Positions 15,793 to 28,705 of a stretch of DNA of 32,173 nt are shown here, in pieces. The stretch is from Candidatus Polarisedimenticolia bacterium (lineage in GTDB: Bacteria; Acidobacteriota; Polarisedimenticolia; Gp22-AA2; AA152), in assembly GCA_035764505.1 (NCBI GenBank), contig DASTZC010000201.1, forward strand, positions 1 to 32,173. The letters are read 5' to 3'. The notes below the pieces were generated by a model. It worked only from the letters and a program-made list of their open reading frames with translations, did no database searches and was not told where the DNA came from. Positions within the stretch are counted from its first letter, which is position 1. Every line of letters begins with the position of its first letter. The position numbers and the translations under genes were made by a program.

Positions 15793-17406
15793 CTAGTTGC
15801 TGGAGGGCGTCGGCGCGTCCGGCGGCTTCGTCTCGGGCGCGGCGGGCGGTGCCGCTTCCTCGGCCGGAGCGACCGGCAGCGGCGGATGGATCGTCTCGTC
15901 GCCTCCGATCTTCTTCACCTCGACACGGCGGTTCTGGGCCTGGCCTTCCGGCGTGTTGTTGTCGGCCACCGGGTTCTCCGGACCGTACCCTTTCACCTCC
16001 ATCCGCTTCGCGTCGATCCCCTTGGAGACGAAGTAGGTCTTCACCGCCTTGGCGCGATCCAGCGACAGGGCCCGGTTGAGCGATTCCGGCCCGCGGTTGT
16101 CGGTGTAGCCGCCGATCTCGACCCGGACATCGGACCAGTAACTGAGCGCCTGGACCGCTTCGTCGAGGGTCTTGGTGGCCTCGGGCTCGAGCACCGAGCT
16201 GCCCGACTTGAAGTTCACCTTCTCCAGGATGACCAGCGACAGCTTGTCCAGCCTGGGCGTCGGGCACCCCTTGGCATCCAGCGTCCAGCCCTTCGGCGTG
16301 CCGGGACACTCATCCAGCCCGTCGTAGACGCCGTCGCCGTCGGAGTCGGTCGGACAGCCCTTGGCGTCGACGACCGCCCCGGCGGGTGTTTTGTCGCACT
16401 GGTCGATGCCGTCGGGGACGCCGTCTTTGTCGGCGTCGAGCGGGCATCCCTTGGCGTCGACCTTGGCGCCGAACGGCGTGCCGTCGCAGGCATCCAGGCC
16501 GTCGAAGACGCCGTCCTGATCGGTGTCGATCGGGCAGCCGTCGGCGTCGACCTTCGCCCCCTTCAGCGTGTCGGCGCACTTGTCCTTGCCGTCGGGCACG
16601 CCGTCGCCATCGGCGTCGGTCGGACAACCTTTCTCGTCAACGGGCCACTTCTCGGGCGTGTCGGCGCAGGCATCGATGCCGTCGAAAACGCCGTCCTTAT
16701 CCTGATCGTGGGGGCAGCCGAAACGGTCTACGATGGCACCCTTGGGAGTGTCCACGCACTTGTCGTGGACGTCCGAGATGCCGTCGCCGTCCTTGTCGGA
16801 AGGCGCGGCGCCGCCGAAGACCCCGACCAGGCCGACCGTAAGGATCTTGTTCCAGTAGATGTCGTTCACGGCGTACTCGATCGATCCTTCAGCACGCGCC
16901 GCGAGGTTGTCGGTGAAGAAGAAGCGCGTTCCCGCCCCGAACCCGATCGTCGTGGCGGCGGTGTTCCCGGTGGGCACCCAGCTCTCGCTCATCTTGAAAT
17001 CGTGGTGCCCGACCTGCAGGAACACGAGCGGCTTCCAGCGGCGCCAGTCGGTAATGAAGTTGCCGACGGCGCGCAGGTTGTAGGAGTTCAGCTTGGCTCC
17101 CATCTTGGGATTGAATACGAAGTTGGCGGGTGGGTGCTCGGACAGCAGGGTGCTGGTCGGCTGCTGGATGTTGCTCTCGTTGGCGGTGGCGAAGCTGGCC
17201 TCGAATTCCAGCGCGGGGCGCCAGTTATAGCCGACGCGGATGCCGTAGGTGAAGGCGTTCTCCAGCTTCAGCTCGTTGGCGTAGAAGTTCGTGCCGCCGA
17301 AATAGCCGACCTCCCAGGAATTGTCGCGCGCCTGGGAGAAGGCCTCCGGGACGACGCAGGAAACCAGGACACAAGCCAGGGCCCAGAGCGACGCCTTCCG
17401 GATCAT
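15793..17406 (-). CDS. OmpA-family outer membrane protein with beta-barrel, six thrombospondin type-3 repeats and OmpA peptidoglycan-binding domain
   Basis: The 537-residue protein is exported: a signal peptide covers about 1-25 (MIRKASLWALACVLVSC... ending FSQA). Residues about 26-200 alternate polar and hydrophobic residues with many aromatics (WEVGYFGGTNFY, YGIRVGYNW, FGAGTRFFF), as in an eight-stranded OmpA-type barrel. Residues 203-382 are six exact 30-residue Asp-rich repeats of the DxDxDGV(x)DGxDxC type, each with two cysteines, expected to bind calcium. Residues about 395-500 are an OmpA C-terminal domain (GYTDNRG, LSLDRAKAVK, NRRVEVKK) that binds peptidoglycan. A Pro/Ala/Glu tail ends it. 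The ATG 17404-17406 follows AGAGGAG by six bases; an upstream in-frame ATG would precede the signal peptide. The role is probably structural, tying the outer membrane to the wall. Confidence 0.92.
   Translation of the reverse strand: MIRKASLWALACVLVSCVVPEAFSQARDNSWEVGYFGGTNFYANELKLENAFTYGIRVGYNWRPALEFEASFATANESNIQQPTSTLLSEHPPANFVFNPKMGAKLNSYNLRAVGNFITDWRRWKPLVFLQVGHHDFKMSESWVPTGNTAATTIGFGAGTRFFFTDNLAARAEGSIEYAVNDIYWNKILTVGLVGVFGGAAPSDKDGDGISDVHDKCVDTPKGAIVDRFGCPHDQDKDGVFDGIDACADTPEKWPVDEKGCPTDADGDGVPDGKDKCADTLKGAKVDADGCPIDTDQDGVFDGLDACDGTPFGAKVDAKGCPLDADKDGVPDGIDQCDKTPAGAVVDAKGCPTDSDGDGVYDGLDECPGTPKGWTLDAKGCPTPRLDKLSLVILEKVNFKSGSSVLEPEATKTLDEAVQALSYWSDVRVEIGGYTDNRGPESLNRALSLDRAKAVKTYFVSKGIDAKRMEVKGYGPENPVADNNTPEGQAQNRRVEVKKIGGDETIHPPLPVAPAEEAAPPAAPETKPPDAPTPSSN
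16261..16800 (-). repeat. Six tandem 90-bp units encoding 30-residue thrombospondin type-3 repeats
   Basis: Inside the ompA-like gene the coding sequence repeats six times with an exact 30-codon period. Cysteines fall at residues 217/231, 247/261, 277/291, 307/321, 337/351 and 367/381, always 14 apart and then 16. Each unit holds one acidic D-x-D-x-D-G-V calcium-type loop. The DNA copies are similar but not identical, so the array is old rather than a fresh expansion. It forms an extended spacer between the barrel and the peptidoglycan-binding domain. Confidence 0.9.
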
Positions 17407-17509
17407 CAGGCACTCCTCTGCTGATTCCCGCGCCGGAATCATCGCCATCCGGCGACGCGCCAATACATCCTTGGTCGAGACGAGGGTGAAACTGTTTCGA
17501 AGAGCGCGA

Positions 17510-17539
17510 AATCTAGCACACGGGAAAAGTGCAAGTCAA
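17510..17539 (-). promoter_or_regulatory. Sigma-70 promoter of the ompA-like gene
   Basis: On the minus strand TTGACT (17539-17534) and TAGATT (17515-17510) are separated by 18 bases, and a TG one base before the -10 gives an extended -10. Transcription should begin near 17503, leaving a leader of about 97 bases. The -35 overlaps the stop codon (17536-17538) of the upstream aminopeptidase gene. Confidence 0.7.
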
Positions 17540-18993
17540 CGAGTTCCTGGGGTAAGCCCCTTTCCCATCTGCATTTCCACCGCATCGGCCCGGCGCGGGA
17601 GGCAACGGCTCAGGATCTCCGCGCCGGTGGCGGTCACCAGGATGTCGTCCTCGATGCGCACGCCGAGCTGTTTGTCGGGAAGGTAGATGCCCGGCTCGAT
17701 CGTGAAGACCATGCCGGGCCGGAGGACGGCGGAAGTGTCGCCGTCGTCGTGCACGTCCAGGCCGAGGAAATGGCTGGTGGCGTGGATGAAATAAGGCCCG
17801 TACCCGGCGTCGGCAATCACTTTGCGGGCCGCCTTGTCGAGCTCGGCGAAGGCGACTCCCGGCTTGGCGACTGCCAGGGCCGCTTCCTGGGCCTGGTAGA
17901 CCAGGTCGTAGATTTTCCGCTGCTCCTTGCTGAAGCGCCCTCCCACGGGGAGGGTGCGGCTGATGTCGGCGGAATAGCGGCGGTATTCGGCGCCCACGTC
18001 CATCAGGAGAAGGTCGCCTTTCGCCAGGACGCGCTCGCTGGCGTCGTAATGCAGGATGCAGGAGTTCGGCCCGGAGGCGATGATCGAGGGAAAGCCGGGG
18101 CGGCGCGCCCCCTCGAGGATGAAGCGGCGCTCCAGCTCCGCCTGCACCTGGTACTCCGCGGCGCCCGCCGCGGCGACCCGCGACGCATCCTGCACGGCCT
18201 GGCAGGTAATCTCCACGGCACGCCGCAGCTGCTCGATCTCGGAAGCCGACTTGATCATCCGCAGCCGTCCGAGCGCCGCGCGCGGATCCTTGAGCTTCAG
18301 CTCCGGGTAGCGCGCGCGCAGCTCGTTCTGGAACGCCATCGATTCGGAGAGCGGCTCTCCCAGGATCCCCGGCTCGGCGGCGAAGAACAGCACGCCCGCC
18401 CGCGAGAGGAAAACCGAGAGGTGCTCCGGCAGGTCGCCGATGCTCTCGACCGGCCCGCGCGGCCAGCGGCGCGGCGGGAAGTCCCCCTCCGGGATCCGAT
18501 CGAAGCCGGTGAGGCGCATGGCGGTCTGCCTCTCGGGGTCGGGCCCGAGGCTCTCTTTCTCCAGCCCTCCGGCCGACAGCCGCGGGCCGGTCCACTTCTC
18601 CTGGCGCGGGTTACTCGCGGGAAGGTAGAGATATTCGGCGTAATTCGGAGAAGCGCCGGGGCTGGTCGCCGCGAGCGCCGAGTCGGTGCGATCGAAGGCG
18701 AGAACCAGCGCGCTGCGCGGCACCTCGATGCCGGCGAGATAATAAAGGTTGCTGTCCTGACGGAAGGTGGCATTCTCGGGCTCCGGCAAGGAGCGGATGA
18801 GGAGTATCCCCAGCTCTCCCGGAGCGAGCTCGGCGCGCAGCGATTCGGCCAGCGCCTGACGGCGCGCGGCATACTCCGATGGCGGAATCGGCTTGATTCC
18901 GGCTTCAGGCGCCGCGGCCGACGGCAGCGACAGAACGGCCGCGAGAAAGAAAAGGAGCCCTCCCTTGGCCGAGACCGGCAGTCTCCAAGACAC
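17536..18993 (-). CDS. Exported Xaa-Pro aminopeptidase (M24B family)
   Basis: M24B enzymes remove the N-terminal residue of peptides whose second residue is proline, using two metal ions, usually manganese. The five metal ligands of the pita-bread fold are all present: Asp332 (LLMDVGAEY), Asp343 (SADISRT), His408 (ATSHFLGLDVHD), Glu433 (FTIEPGIY) and Glu448 (VRIEDDILVT). The N-terminal non-catalytic domain spans about 35-235. A signal peptide (MSWRLPVSAKGGLLFFLAAVLSLPSAAA) indicates periplasmic or surface location, unlike cytoplasmic PepP. The start is GTG at 18991-18993, with AAGGAG immediately upstream; longer starts reach back past the ribosome binding site. It lies divergent to the sensor kinase, and I see no convincing promoter for it. 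Peptide scavenging is the likely role. Confidence 0.9.
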   Translation of the reverse strand: MSWRLPVSAKGGLLFFLAAVLSLPSAAAPEAGIKPIPPSEYAARRQALAESLRAELAPGELGILLIRSLPEPENATFRQDSNLYYLAGIEVPRSALVLAFDRTDSALAATSPGASPNYAEYLYLPASNPRQEKWTGPRLSAGGLEKESLGPDPERQTAMRLTGFDRIPEGDFPPRRWPRGPVESIGDLPEHLSVFLSRAGVLFFAAEPGILGEPLSESMAFQNELRARYPELKLKDPRAALGRLRMIKSASEIEQLRRAVEITCQAVQDASRVAAAGAAEYQVQAELERRFILEGARRPGFPSIIASGPNSCILHYDASERVLAKGDLLLMDVGAEYRRYSADISRTLPVGGRFSKEQRKIYDLVYQAQEAALAVAKPGVAFAELDKAARKVIADAGYGPYFIHATSHFLGLDVHDDGDTSAVLRPGMVFTIEPGIYLPDKQLGVRIEDDILVTATGAEILSRCLPRRADAVEMQMGKGLTPGTR

Positions 18994-19105
18994 GCGACTC
19001 CTTCCGTTAGAGGGCGTTAACCTTAGCACAACCTCCGGCCCATGAGCCACCCCACCGGCGGAGGTCTATCTTCCTGTCAGAAAAGGGGTTTCATCGTGCC
19101 GGCTT

Positions 19106-19135
19106 TTGACGGTCGCGGCGCCGCTCTGCTATCAT
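19106..19135 (+). promoter_or_regulatory. Sigma-70 promoter of the kinase-ligA operon
   Basis: TTGACG (19106-19111) and TATCAT (19130-19135) are separated by 18 bases. Transcription would begin near 19142, about 16 bases before the kinase ATG. The region 18994-19105 between this and the divergent aminopeptidase start holds no other signal I can support. Confidence 0.65.
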
Positions 19136-19157
19136 GCCGGAGAGATAACGACGCCTC

Positions 19158-25018
<5,861 letters not shown>

Positions 25019-25128
25019 GCCGACGCGCTCGGCCAAAATGACGGCGCTCCATCATCAATCGTTCCGAACCCTGCCGCTAACCCATCGTATAAGGAAGCAG
25101 TTGAATAAGAAATGCCCCGCAGGGCGCG
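25019..25128 (+). promoter_or_regulatory. Candidate activator-binding region upstream of the sigma-54 promoter
   Basis: The 110 bases between the regulator stop and the sigma-54 promoter contain several short inverted repeats. These are GCCGA-N5-TCGGC (25019-25033), GTTC-C-GAAC (25061-25069), and GCCC-CGCA-GGGC directly before the promoter. The middle part (25085-25112) is AT-rich for this genome. Enhancer-binding proteins usually bind dyads about 80-150 bases upstream of a sigma-54 promoter, so the first two are placed suitably. None can be assigned to a protein from sequence alone. Confidence 0.35.
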
Positions 25129-25144
25129 TGGCACGCTCATTGCT
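25129..25144 (+). promoter_or_regulatory. Sigma-54 (RpoN) promoter
   Basis: TGGCACG (25129-25135), four bases, then TTGCT (25140-25144) matches the -24/-12 consensus TGGCACG-N4-TTGCW in every defined base. The GG and GC dinucleotides are at the required distance. Transcription would start near 25155, leaving about 18 bases before the receiver gene, enough for its GGAG ribosome binding site. It follows a gene for a sigma-54 activator, which strengthens the call. Confidence 0.88.
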
Positions 25145-25172
25145 CTATGGGTGTTCCCCGATGGAGCCTGAG

Positions 25173-25586
25173 ATGCCTGGACGAATCCTGATCGTTGACG
25201 ATGATGCCGCGGCGCGGGAGTGCTACGGGCGGCTGTTCCGGCGGAATGGCTATGAGCCCTGTCTCGCGGCGAGCGGCGCCTGGGTGGAAGCCAACCCGGA
25301 GATGCTCTCGGAAGTCGAGGTCGTCCTTCTCGATCTTCGGATGCCCGGAATGAGTGGGCTGGAGCTTCTCTCCCGTCTGCGCCGCAGGGGCTTCGCCGGC
25401 CTCGCCATTCTGGTGACGGCCCATGCCGAAGCGGAAATTTCGCACGAGGCCAAGCGGTTGGGAGTTAGACGGGTATTCAATAAACCAGTGCAAAGCGCCG
25501 CCCTGCTGGAAGCGGTGGCGGAGGCTTTCACCCGCACAAGGAGGAAGGCGGAAGAGGTGAGTAGCCCTTCGGAAGCCTTGACCTAA
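25173..25586 (+). CDS. Receiver-only response regulator
   Basis: This 137-residue protein is a single CheY-like receiver with no output domain. Landmarks are the acidic cluster VDDD (8-11), phospho-acceptor Asp54 in VVLLDLRMPGMSG, Thr82 in ILVTAHAE and Lys104 in VFNKPV. A short polar tail (about 120-137) follows. Such proteins act as phosphate sinks, phosphorelay intermediates or partners of other proteins; which applies here cannot be told. I chose the ATG at 25173 because GGAG precedes it by six bases. An ATG at 25161 would add four residues (MEPE) and has no site. It is preceded by the sigma-54 promoter, so its expression probably depends on a phosphorylated NtrC-family activator, plausibly the one encoded just upstream. 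Confidence 0.88.
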   Translation: MPGRILIVDDDAAARECYGRLFRRNGYEPCLAASGAWVEANPEMLSEVEVVLLDLRMPGMSGLELLSRLRRRGFAGLAILVTAHAEAEISHEAKRLGVRRVFNKPVQSAALLEAVAEAFTRTRRKAEEVSSPSEALT

Positions 25587-25606
25587 GCCATGATGGAACC
25601 TATACT
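25578..25606 (+). promoter_or_regulatory. Sigma-70 promoter of htrA
   Basis: TTGACC (25578-25583) and TATACT (25601-25606) are separated by the optimal 17 bases. The -35 abuts the receiver gene's TAA stop (25584-25586). Transcription would begin near 25613, about 43 bases before the htrA ATG. This supports the later of the possible htrA starts, since an in-frame ATG at 25590 would lie upstream of the transcript. Confidence 0.75.
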
Positions 25607-25655
25607 TGCATCGCTTCCGATCCGACCGCATCCTTCACGAGGAGCCGGTTTTTCC

Positions 25656-27188
25656 ATGAAAAAGCACGCACAGCTTATGGTCCTCACCATGATCGCCGGC
25701 GTATCCATCCTCTTCGGGATGGTCCTGGCTTCCGGAGTCAAGCTGACTCCGCCTTCCCTGGCAGATTCGGGCATGGCTCAAGCCGCGCTGCGGCAGGCCT
25801 CCAACAGCGATTCCAGCCGGCCCGGATATCCCTCCTTTGCCGACATCGTGGAGAAGGCCAACCCGGCGGTGGTCAGCATCATCTCCACCGAAATGGTGGA
25901 GCCGGGACAGGGCGGCCCCAACTTCCATGGTCCCTTCGAGTTCTTCTTCGGCCCGAACGGTCCGGAGCGGCGCAAGGGCGGCGGTGCCGAGCCGCGCCGC
26001 GAGGATTCAGGAGGCTCGGGCTTCATCATCAGCGAGGACGGCTACATCCTGACCAACAACCACGTCATCGAGGGGGCGGACAAGATCCGCGTGAGCCTCG
26101 AGGACGACGACAACGAGTACAAGGCGGAGGTGGTGGGGACCGATCCGAGCACCGACCTCGCCCTCATCAAGATCACCTCCGACCGCAAGCTGCCGACCGT
26201 GCCGCTGGGCGACTCCGACGGGCTGCGGGTGGGCGAGTGGGTCATCGCCGTGGGCAACCCCTATTACTACGAGCACACCGTCACCGTGGGCGTGGTCTCC
26301 GCCAAGGGGCGCAAGCTGGGAGAGATTTCCAAGGATCCTTCCCTCGACGAGTTCATCCAGACCGACGCCGCCATCAACTTCGGCAACAGCGGCGGCCCGC
26401 TGCTCAACGTGAATGGCGAGGTGATCGGCGTCAACAGCGCGATCTCAAGCGTCGGGCAGGGGATCGGCTTCGCGGTGCCGATCAACCTGGCCAAGAACAT
26501 CCTGCCGCAGCTCAAGGCGACGGGCCACGTGCAGCGCGGCTATCTCGGCATCCGCCTGCGCAACGTCAACACCGACCTCAAGGACGCCTTCAGCCTGAAG
26601 GACACCAAGGGGGCGCTGGTGGAGGATGTCGAGAAGGGGCTGCCCGGTGATCGCGCCGGATTGAAGCCCGGCGATGTCATCGTGGCGGTGGACGGCAAGA
26701 ACATCGCGAACATGGACGAGCTGGTGAAGATCATCTCCGCCCGGGAGCCGGGCAGCCGCGCCAAGCTGAGCGTGATGCGCGAGGGCAAGCCGGTGGTCCT
26801 GACGGCCCGCCTCGAGGACCGCGGACAGTACCTCAACGCCAAGAAGGCCTCCTCCTCACCGGATGAGGAGCGCGAGCCGGAGGCGGAAGGAGAGCGCCGG
26901 CTCGGGATCACCGTCGACAACCTGACTCAGTCGATTCGCCGGCAGCTGGATCTCGACGACTCGGTGAGCGGCGTGGTGGTTACCGAGGTCTCGCAGAGCA
27001 GCGAAGCCTTCGAGCAGGGCGTGAGCCGCGGCCAGGTCATCACTTCGGTGAATCGCGTCCCGGTCACCTCGCTGTCGGAGTTCCGCCGCGAGATGGCGAA
27101 GGTGCGGCCAGGCTCGAAGGTGCTGTTCCGCATCTTCAGCCCCACCAGCGACGGCTGGCGGTTCGTGGTCATCCGTAACGAGGAGTAG
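25656..27188 (+). CDS. HtrA/DegP-type periplasmic serine endoprotease with two PDZ domains
   Basis: HtrA proteases degrade or refold damaged envelope proteins. The 510-residue protein has an N-terminal hydrophobic export or anchor segment (about 7-27). A trypsin-like domain (about 60-285) follows, with catalytic His136 (LTNNHVIEG), Asp167 (STDLALIK) and Ser245 (NFGNSGGPL). PDZ1 (about 294-385) has RGYLGIRL and GDRAGLKPGDVIVAVDG, and PDZ2 (about 415-500) has RRLGITV and QGVSRGQVITSVN. A charged linker, rich in Glu and Ser, lies between the PDZ domains (395-413). The ATG 25656-25658 is preceded by GAGGAG at a slightly long distance of 11 bases and by its own sigma-70 promoter. Read-through from the sigma-54 promoter upstream is also possible, as no terminator separates them. 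Confidence 0.94.
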   Translation: MKKHAQLMVLTMIAGVSILFGMVLASGVKLTPPSLADSGMAQAALRQASNSDSSRPGYPSFADIVEKANPAVVSIISTEMVEPGQGGPNFHGPFEFFFGPNGPERRKGGGAEPRREDSGGSGFIISEDGYILTNNHVIEGADKIRVSLEDDDNEYKAEVVGTDPSTDLALIKITSDRKLPTVPLGDSDGLRVGEWVIAVGNPYYYEHTVTVGVVSAKGRKLGEISKDPSLDEFIQTDAAINFGNSGGPLLNVNGEVIGVNSAISSVGQGIGFAVPINLAKNILPQLKATGHVQRGYLGIRLRNVNTDLKDAFSLKDTKGALVEDVEKGLPGDRAGLKPGDVIVAVDGKNIANMDELVKIISAREPGSRAKLSVMREGKPVVLTARLEDRGQYLNAKKASSSPDEEREPEAEGERRLGITVDNLTQSIRRQLDLDDSVSGVVVTEVSQSSEAFEQGVSRGQVITSVNRVPVTSLSEFRREMAKVRPGSKVLFRIFSPTSDGWRFVVIRNEE

Positions 27189-27213
27189 ACCCGAAGAACA
27201 AGGATTGGTTCCC

Positions 27214-27228
27214 GCCCCGCCGCGGGGC
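27214..27228 (+). other. Small GC hairpin before the htrA terminator
   Basis: GCCCCG (27214-27219) and CGGGGC (27223-27228) form a 6-bp stem with a 3-base loop, with no T-tract after it. It lies just before the main terminator and may protect the 3' end or be incidental. Confidence 0.3.
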
Positions 27229-27231
27229 AAT

Positions 27232-27275
27232 GCCAGGGACGATGAGGGATGACTTCATCGTCCCTGGCTTTTTTT
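27232..27275 (+). terminator. Intrinsic terminator of htrA
   Basis: GCCAGGGACGATGA (27232-27245) and its exact complement (27255-27268) form a 14-bp stem with a 9-base loop, followed by seven T (27269-27275). This is a textbook Rho-independent terminator. It ends 18 bases before the start codon of the next regulator, so that gene must have its own promoter within or just after the hairpin. Confidence 0.95.
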
Positions 27276-27279
27276 GGGA

Positions 27280-27285
27280 TAGAAT
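27280..27285 (+). promoter_or_regulatory. Possible -10 element for a leaderless regulator mRNA
   Basis: TAGAAT sits between the terminator T-tract and the ATG at 27294, with eight bases in between. This would place transcription initiation at or next to the A of the start codon. No recognisable -35 is found (ATCGTC-like sequence inside the hairpin), and no Shine-Dalgarno sequence precedes the ATG. Leaderless mRNAs with a -10 this close to the ATG are known in several GC-rich bacterial groups. Confidence 0.5.
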
Positions 27286-27293
27286 CCTCCGCC

Positions 27294-28697
27294 ATGAAGC
27301 CGAAGATCCTGGTCATCGACGACGAGGAAGACATCCGGAAGTCGCTCCGGATGATCCTGGAATACGAGAATTACCAGTGCCTCACCGCCGCCACCCCGCA
27401 CGAAGGGCTGGAGGTGGCGCGCCGCGACGACCCCGACGTCATTCTGCTGGACATCAAGATGCCCGGGCTGGACGGGCTGGAAGTGCTGCAGCGCCTGAAG
27501 GAGCGCGGTGATCGCTCCGAGGTGGTCATGGTCTCGGGCCATGGCACCATCGCCACCGCCGTCGAGGCCAGCCGCAAGGGGGCTTTCGACTTCCTGGAGA
27601 AGCCGCTCGAGGAAGGACGGGTCCTGACTTCCATCCGCAACGCCCTCAAGCAGCGCAGGCTGGTGGAGGAGAACCGCGTCCTGAAGGAAGAGCGCGGCAG
27701 CCGCTTCGAGCTTATCGGCGGCTCGGCGGCGCTGCAGACGGTACGTGCCGCGGTAGAGAAGGCCGCGCCGACGCAAGCCACCGTGCTGATCCGCGGCGAG
27801 AGCGGCACGGGCAAGGAGATGGTGGCCTGGGAGATCTATCGCCGCAGCCTGCGCAAAGACGCTTCCTTCGTGAAGGTCAACTGCGCGGCCATTCCGGAGG
27901 AGCTGATCGAAAGCGAGCTGTTCGGCCACGAGAAGGGGGCCTTCACCGGCGCGGTCGGGCGGCAGACCGGCAAGTTCGTGCAGGCCGACGGCGGGACGAT
28001 CTTCCTCGACGAGATTGGCGACATGAGCGCCCGCACCCAGGCCAAGGTGCTGCGGGTCCTGCAGGACGGCGAGGTGGAGCCGGTGGGCATGCCCAAGACG
28101 CTGCACGTCGACGTGCGCGTCCTGGCGGCGACCAACAAGGACCTCGAGGCGGAGATCCGCGCCGGCCGCTTCCGCGAGGACCTCTACTTCCGTATCAACA
28201 CGCTGATCATCCCGATCCCGCCGCTGCGCGAGCGGCGCGGCGACATCCCGAAGCTGATCGAATACTTCTCGGCGCGCTTCTCGGAGGAGAACAACCGCCG
28301 GCCGAAGTTGTTCGACCCCGAGGCGCTGAAGGAGCTGGGGGCGCTTCCCTGGCGGGGCAACGTGCGCGAGCTCAAGAGCGCCGTCGAGCGGCTGCTCATC
28401 ATGGCCGAGGGGGAGACGATCACGCTGGAGGACCTGGCGTGGCTGCGCGGCGGCCGCATGGCCCCCGCGGGCGCCGCACCGGCGCAGTACCACACGCTGC
28501 AGGAATTCAAGGACGCCGCCGAGCGGCAGTTCCTGGTGGAGAAGCTCCGGGAGTTCGACTGGAACATCTCCGCCACCGCCAAGGCCATCGACACGCCGCG
28601 CAGCAACCTCTACAAGAAGCTGGAGCAGTACGGACTGAGCAAGCACGCCACCTCCGGCGCCGCGGCGGAGTCCCCGGCGGAACCGGCGGCCGAGTAG
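27294..28697 (+). CDS. NtrC-family sigma-54-dependent response regulator, NtrX-like
   Basis: The 467-residue regulator has a receiver (about 3-120, phospho-acceptor Asp53 in VILLDIKMPGLDG, Lys103). Its AAA+ domain (about 138-372) has Walker A GESGTGKE (168-175), GAFTGA (215-220) and Walker B TIFLDEIGD (235-243). The C-terminal part is FKDAAERQFLVEKLREF...NISATAKAIDTPRSNLYKKLEQYG (405-447), which I recognise as the NtrX-like type of Fis helix-turn-helix; the assignment to NtrX itself is tentative. No kinase gene is adjacent. The ATG at 27294 is used because earlier in-frame codons lie inside the terminator hairpin. The stop is eight bases before the thiolase GTG, so the regulator and the beta-oxidation genes are probably co-transcribed. 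Confidence 0.93.
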   Translation: MKPKILVIDDEEDIRKSLRMILEYENYQCLTAATPHEGLEVARRDDPDVILLDIKMPGLDGLEVLQRLKERGDRSEVVMVSGHGTIATAVEASRKGAFDFLEKPLEEGRVLTSIRNALKQRRLVEENRVLKEERGSRFELIGGSAALQTVRAAVEKAAPTQATVLIRGESGTGKEMVAWEIYRRSLRKDASFVKVNCAAIPEELIESELFGHEKGAFTGAVGRQTGKFVQADGGTIFLDEIGDMSARTQAKVLRVLQDGEVEPVGMPKTLHVDVRVLAATNKDLEAEIRAGRFREDLYFRINTLIIPIPPLRERRGDIPKLIEYFSARFSEENNRRPKLFDPEALKELGALPWRGNVRELKSAVERLLIMAEGETITLEDLAWLRGGRMAPAGAAPAQYHTLQEFKDAAERQFLVEKLREFDWNISATAKAIDTPRSNLYKKLEQYGLSKHATSGAAAESPAEPAAE

Positions 28698-28705
28698 GGC
28701 GCCCG

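Noticed and set aside
16261-16800. Regular 90-bp repeats that could be taken for a CRISPR-like or non-coding array
   Set aside because: The repeats are in frame, imperfect and encode thrombospondin type-3 units inside a well-formed OmpA-family gene.
18994-19080. TAAGGT with a preceding TG on the minus strand as a promoter for the aminopeptidase gene
   Set aside because: Only TA and the final T match the -10 well, and no -35 is present, so it is too weak to list as a feature.
25038-25172. Longer start for the receiver-only protein at 25038
   Set aside because: The extra residues would be encoded across the sigma-54 promoter and show no receiver-like sequence; the ATG at 25173 has a proper ribosome binding site.
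27255-28646. Open frame of over 460 codons on the minus strand opposite the NtrX-like regulator
   Set aside because: Codon-position shadow of the plus-strand gene; no family resemblance and no ribosome binding site.
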